From Clostridium sp. (GTDB lineage Bacteria > Bacillota > Clostridia > Lachnospirales > Lachnospiraceae), in NCBI GenBank assembly GCA_004554205.1, contig SFNH01000103.1:1-6503 (forward strand): a stretch of 6,503 bases of DNA, read 5' to 3'. The position numbers were made by a program, and so were the translations under genes. The notes beneath the pieces are model-generated. The model worked only from the letters and a program-made list of their open reading frames with translations, was not told the origin of the DNA and searched no databases. Below, one piece after another: positions 6,126 through 6,503 of this stretch (positions within the stretch are counted from its first letter, which is position 1; every line of letters starts with the position of its first letter).

Positions 6126-6172
6126 GTTATACCCCTTTATACCCTTTTGCATGGGGTATAAAGGGGTATAAC
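6126..6172. terminator. Perfect 19-bp inverted repeat, probable terminator of the metal operon
   Basis: The left arm GTTATACCCCTTTATACCC (6126-6144) is perfectly repeated in reverse at 6154-6172 around a nine-base loop. Each arm holds two TATACCC units. ATTTTTA follows at 6174-6180, so it would work as a plus-strand intrinsic terminator about 140 bases after the HMA stop. The stem is longer and more AT-rich than a usual terminator, and the doubled unit is unusual. A protein-binding site or transfer/replication origin element is the alternative. Confidence 0.5.
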
Positions 6173-6209
6173 GCATTTTTACTGCCAATTCCGTTTTAAA
6201 AACTCGCTA

Positions 6210-6250
6210 ATGAAGAAACGCCCGCTGTTTTGGGCTGAATCAGCCTTCAT
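6210..6250. repeat. Small hairpin cluster
   Basis: GGCTGA a TCAGCC (6233-6245) is a 13-base palindrome. It competes with GCCC (6220-6223) pairing to GGGC (6232-6235). ATGAAG (6210-6215) can close the whole structure with CTTCAT (6245-6250). The arms are short, so the structure may be fortuitous. Confidence 0.3.
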
Positions 6251-6320
6251 CAATAAATCACTACCAAATGTTTTCGTGTCTGCTTTTCTTGACTACTACA
6301 GTTCAGAACGCGTATTTGCC

Positions 6321-6419
6321 AAGTTCATTGTAAAGAGTGTTCGATTATAGCAAAAGTTCGCTGTAAAAAATGCAGTTCGGATACGGAAGTTCGTTGTATT
6401 TTTTGTGATTCGGTGGTAT
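6321..6419 (+). repeat. Three degenerate tandem 33-bp units
   Basis: The units begin at 6321, 6354 and 6387, exactly 33 bases apart. All three share AAGTTC at positions 1-6, TGTA at 9-12 and TG at 18-19. Units 2 and 3 also share TTCGG at 23-27, and unit 1 has TTCGA three bases earlier. GTTC-like elements therefore recur about every half unit. The third unit overlaps the -35 region of the promoter at 6394-6422. This is the layout of multiple binding sites for one regulator on one face of the helix, or of iterons. Confidence 0.6.
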
Positions 6420-6422
6420 ACT
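6394..6422 (+). promoter_or_regulatory. Probable promoter after the 33-bp repeats
   Basis: TTGTAT (6394-6399) and TATACT (6417-6422) are separated by 17 bases. The -10 box is good and the -35 box weak, which fits a promoter that needs an activator bound at the repeats. Transcription would start near 6429. Confidence 0.5.
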
Positions 6423-6446
6423 GACAAATAAATTATTCCCGTAGAG

Positions 6447-6503
6447 GTGAAGGCTGAAACCATCCTCCGGGCAAAGAGCCTGAAAACCTATCAGGAGAAG
6501 TTC
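6447..6503 (+). CDS. Possible start of an unidentified gene, cut by the right edge
   Basis: A GTG frame beginning at 6447 stays open for 19 codons to the window end and reads as a charged, helix-like peptide (KAETILRAKSLKTYQEKF after the start). It lies about 18 bases after the expected start of the promoter at 6394-6422. The ribosome binding site is poor: AGAGGTGAAGG overlaps the GTG itself, so the true start could be elsewhere or the RNA could be non-coding. Too little is present to name a family. Confidence 0.3.
   Translation, partial: MKAETILRAKSLKTYQEKF

Larger units (their letters stand above)
5988..6446. other. Gene-free stretch after the HMA gene
   Basis: About 460 bases without a supported gene. 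From left to right: some 130 bases (5988-6120) with only short unsupported frames on both strands, a perfect 19-bp inverted repeat (6126-6172), a small hairpin cluster (6210-6250), three tandem 33-bp units (6321-6419) and a probable promoter (6394-6422). The density of repeats suggests regulation of the gene that begins at the right edge, or a junction of a mobile element. Confidence 0.5.

Noticed and set aside
6321..6419. CRISPR array
   Set aside because: The 33-bp periodicity comes from degenerate units without conserved long repeats separated by unique spacers, only three units exist, and a promoter overlaps the last one.
6345..6503. Open frame entering from the right edge on the minus strand
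   Set aside because: It reads through the tandem units and the promoter, ends at a stop near 6345 and shows no recognisable motif; the plus-strand interpretation is more coherent.

Overview
The window looks like Bacillota DNA, most likely a gut Clostridia lineage of the Oscillospiraceae/Ruminococcaceae type. The grounds are the moderately high GC of most genes, strong AAGGAGGTGA-type ribosome binding sites, sigma-A-like promoters and the general look of the proteins. No rRNA, tRNA or other taxonomic marker is present, so this is an inference.

Left part, minus strand. The window opens inside a HAD-family hydrolase gene whose C-terminal end lies outside (1-418). Seventy bases upstream of it ends a 1051-residue protein (489-3644). 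It joins a phospholipase-D-like (HKD) nuclease domain, a superfamily 2 helicase and a DUF3427-type C-terminal region. A promoter at 3783-3811 and a leader of about 130 nt precede it. The HAD gene is clearly more AT-rich than the helicase gene, so the helicase may be an accessory, possibly defence-related, insertion next to a resident gene.

Middle and right, plus strand. From about 3970 a metal-related module runs rightwards: a class I SAM-dependent methyltransferase (4207-4812), a possible 28-codon small ORF (4828-4914), a ZIP-family metal transporter (4920-5696) and a one-domain HMA metal-binding protein (5724-5987). The genes are tightly spaced, with strong ribosome binding sites. Three palindromes sharing the exact form GTTAG-N6-CTAAC precede the module. 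The first has a consensus -35 box (TTGACA) as its N6 and a TATACT -10 box 17 nt downstream. About 100 nt further on is an intrinsic-terminator-like hairpin, so a short RNA or an attenuated leader probably lies between promoter and operon. A metal-dependent repressor, for example of the DtxR/IdeR type, is the natural candidate for these sites, and the module probably moves or buffers a transition metal. The regulator is not in the window.

Right end (5988-6503). No complete gene is visible. This stretch holds a perfect 19-bp inverted repeat built from TATACCC units, a small hairpin cluster, and three degenerate tandem 33-bp units. These units lead directly into a probable promoter and a possible gene start that runs off the window. 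The area looks like a regulatory or mobile-element junction, but no transposase, integrase or attachment site could be identified.
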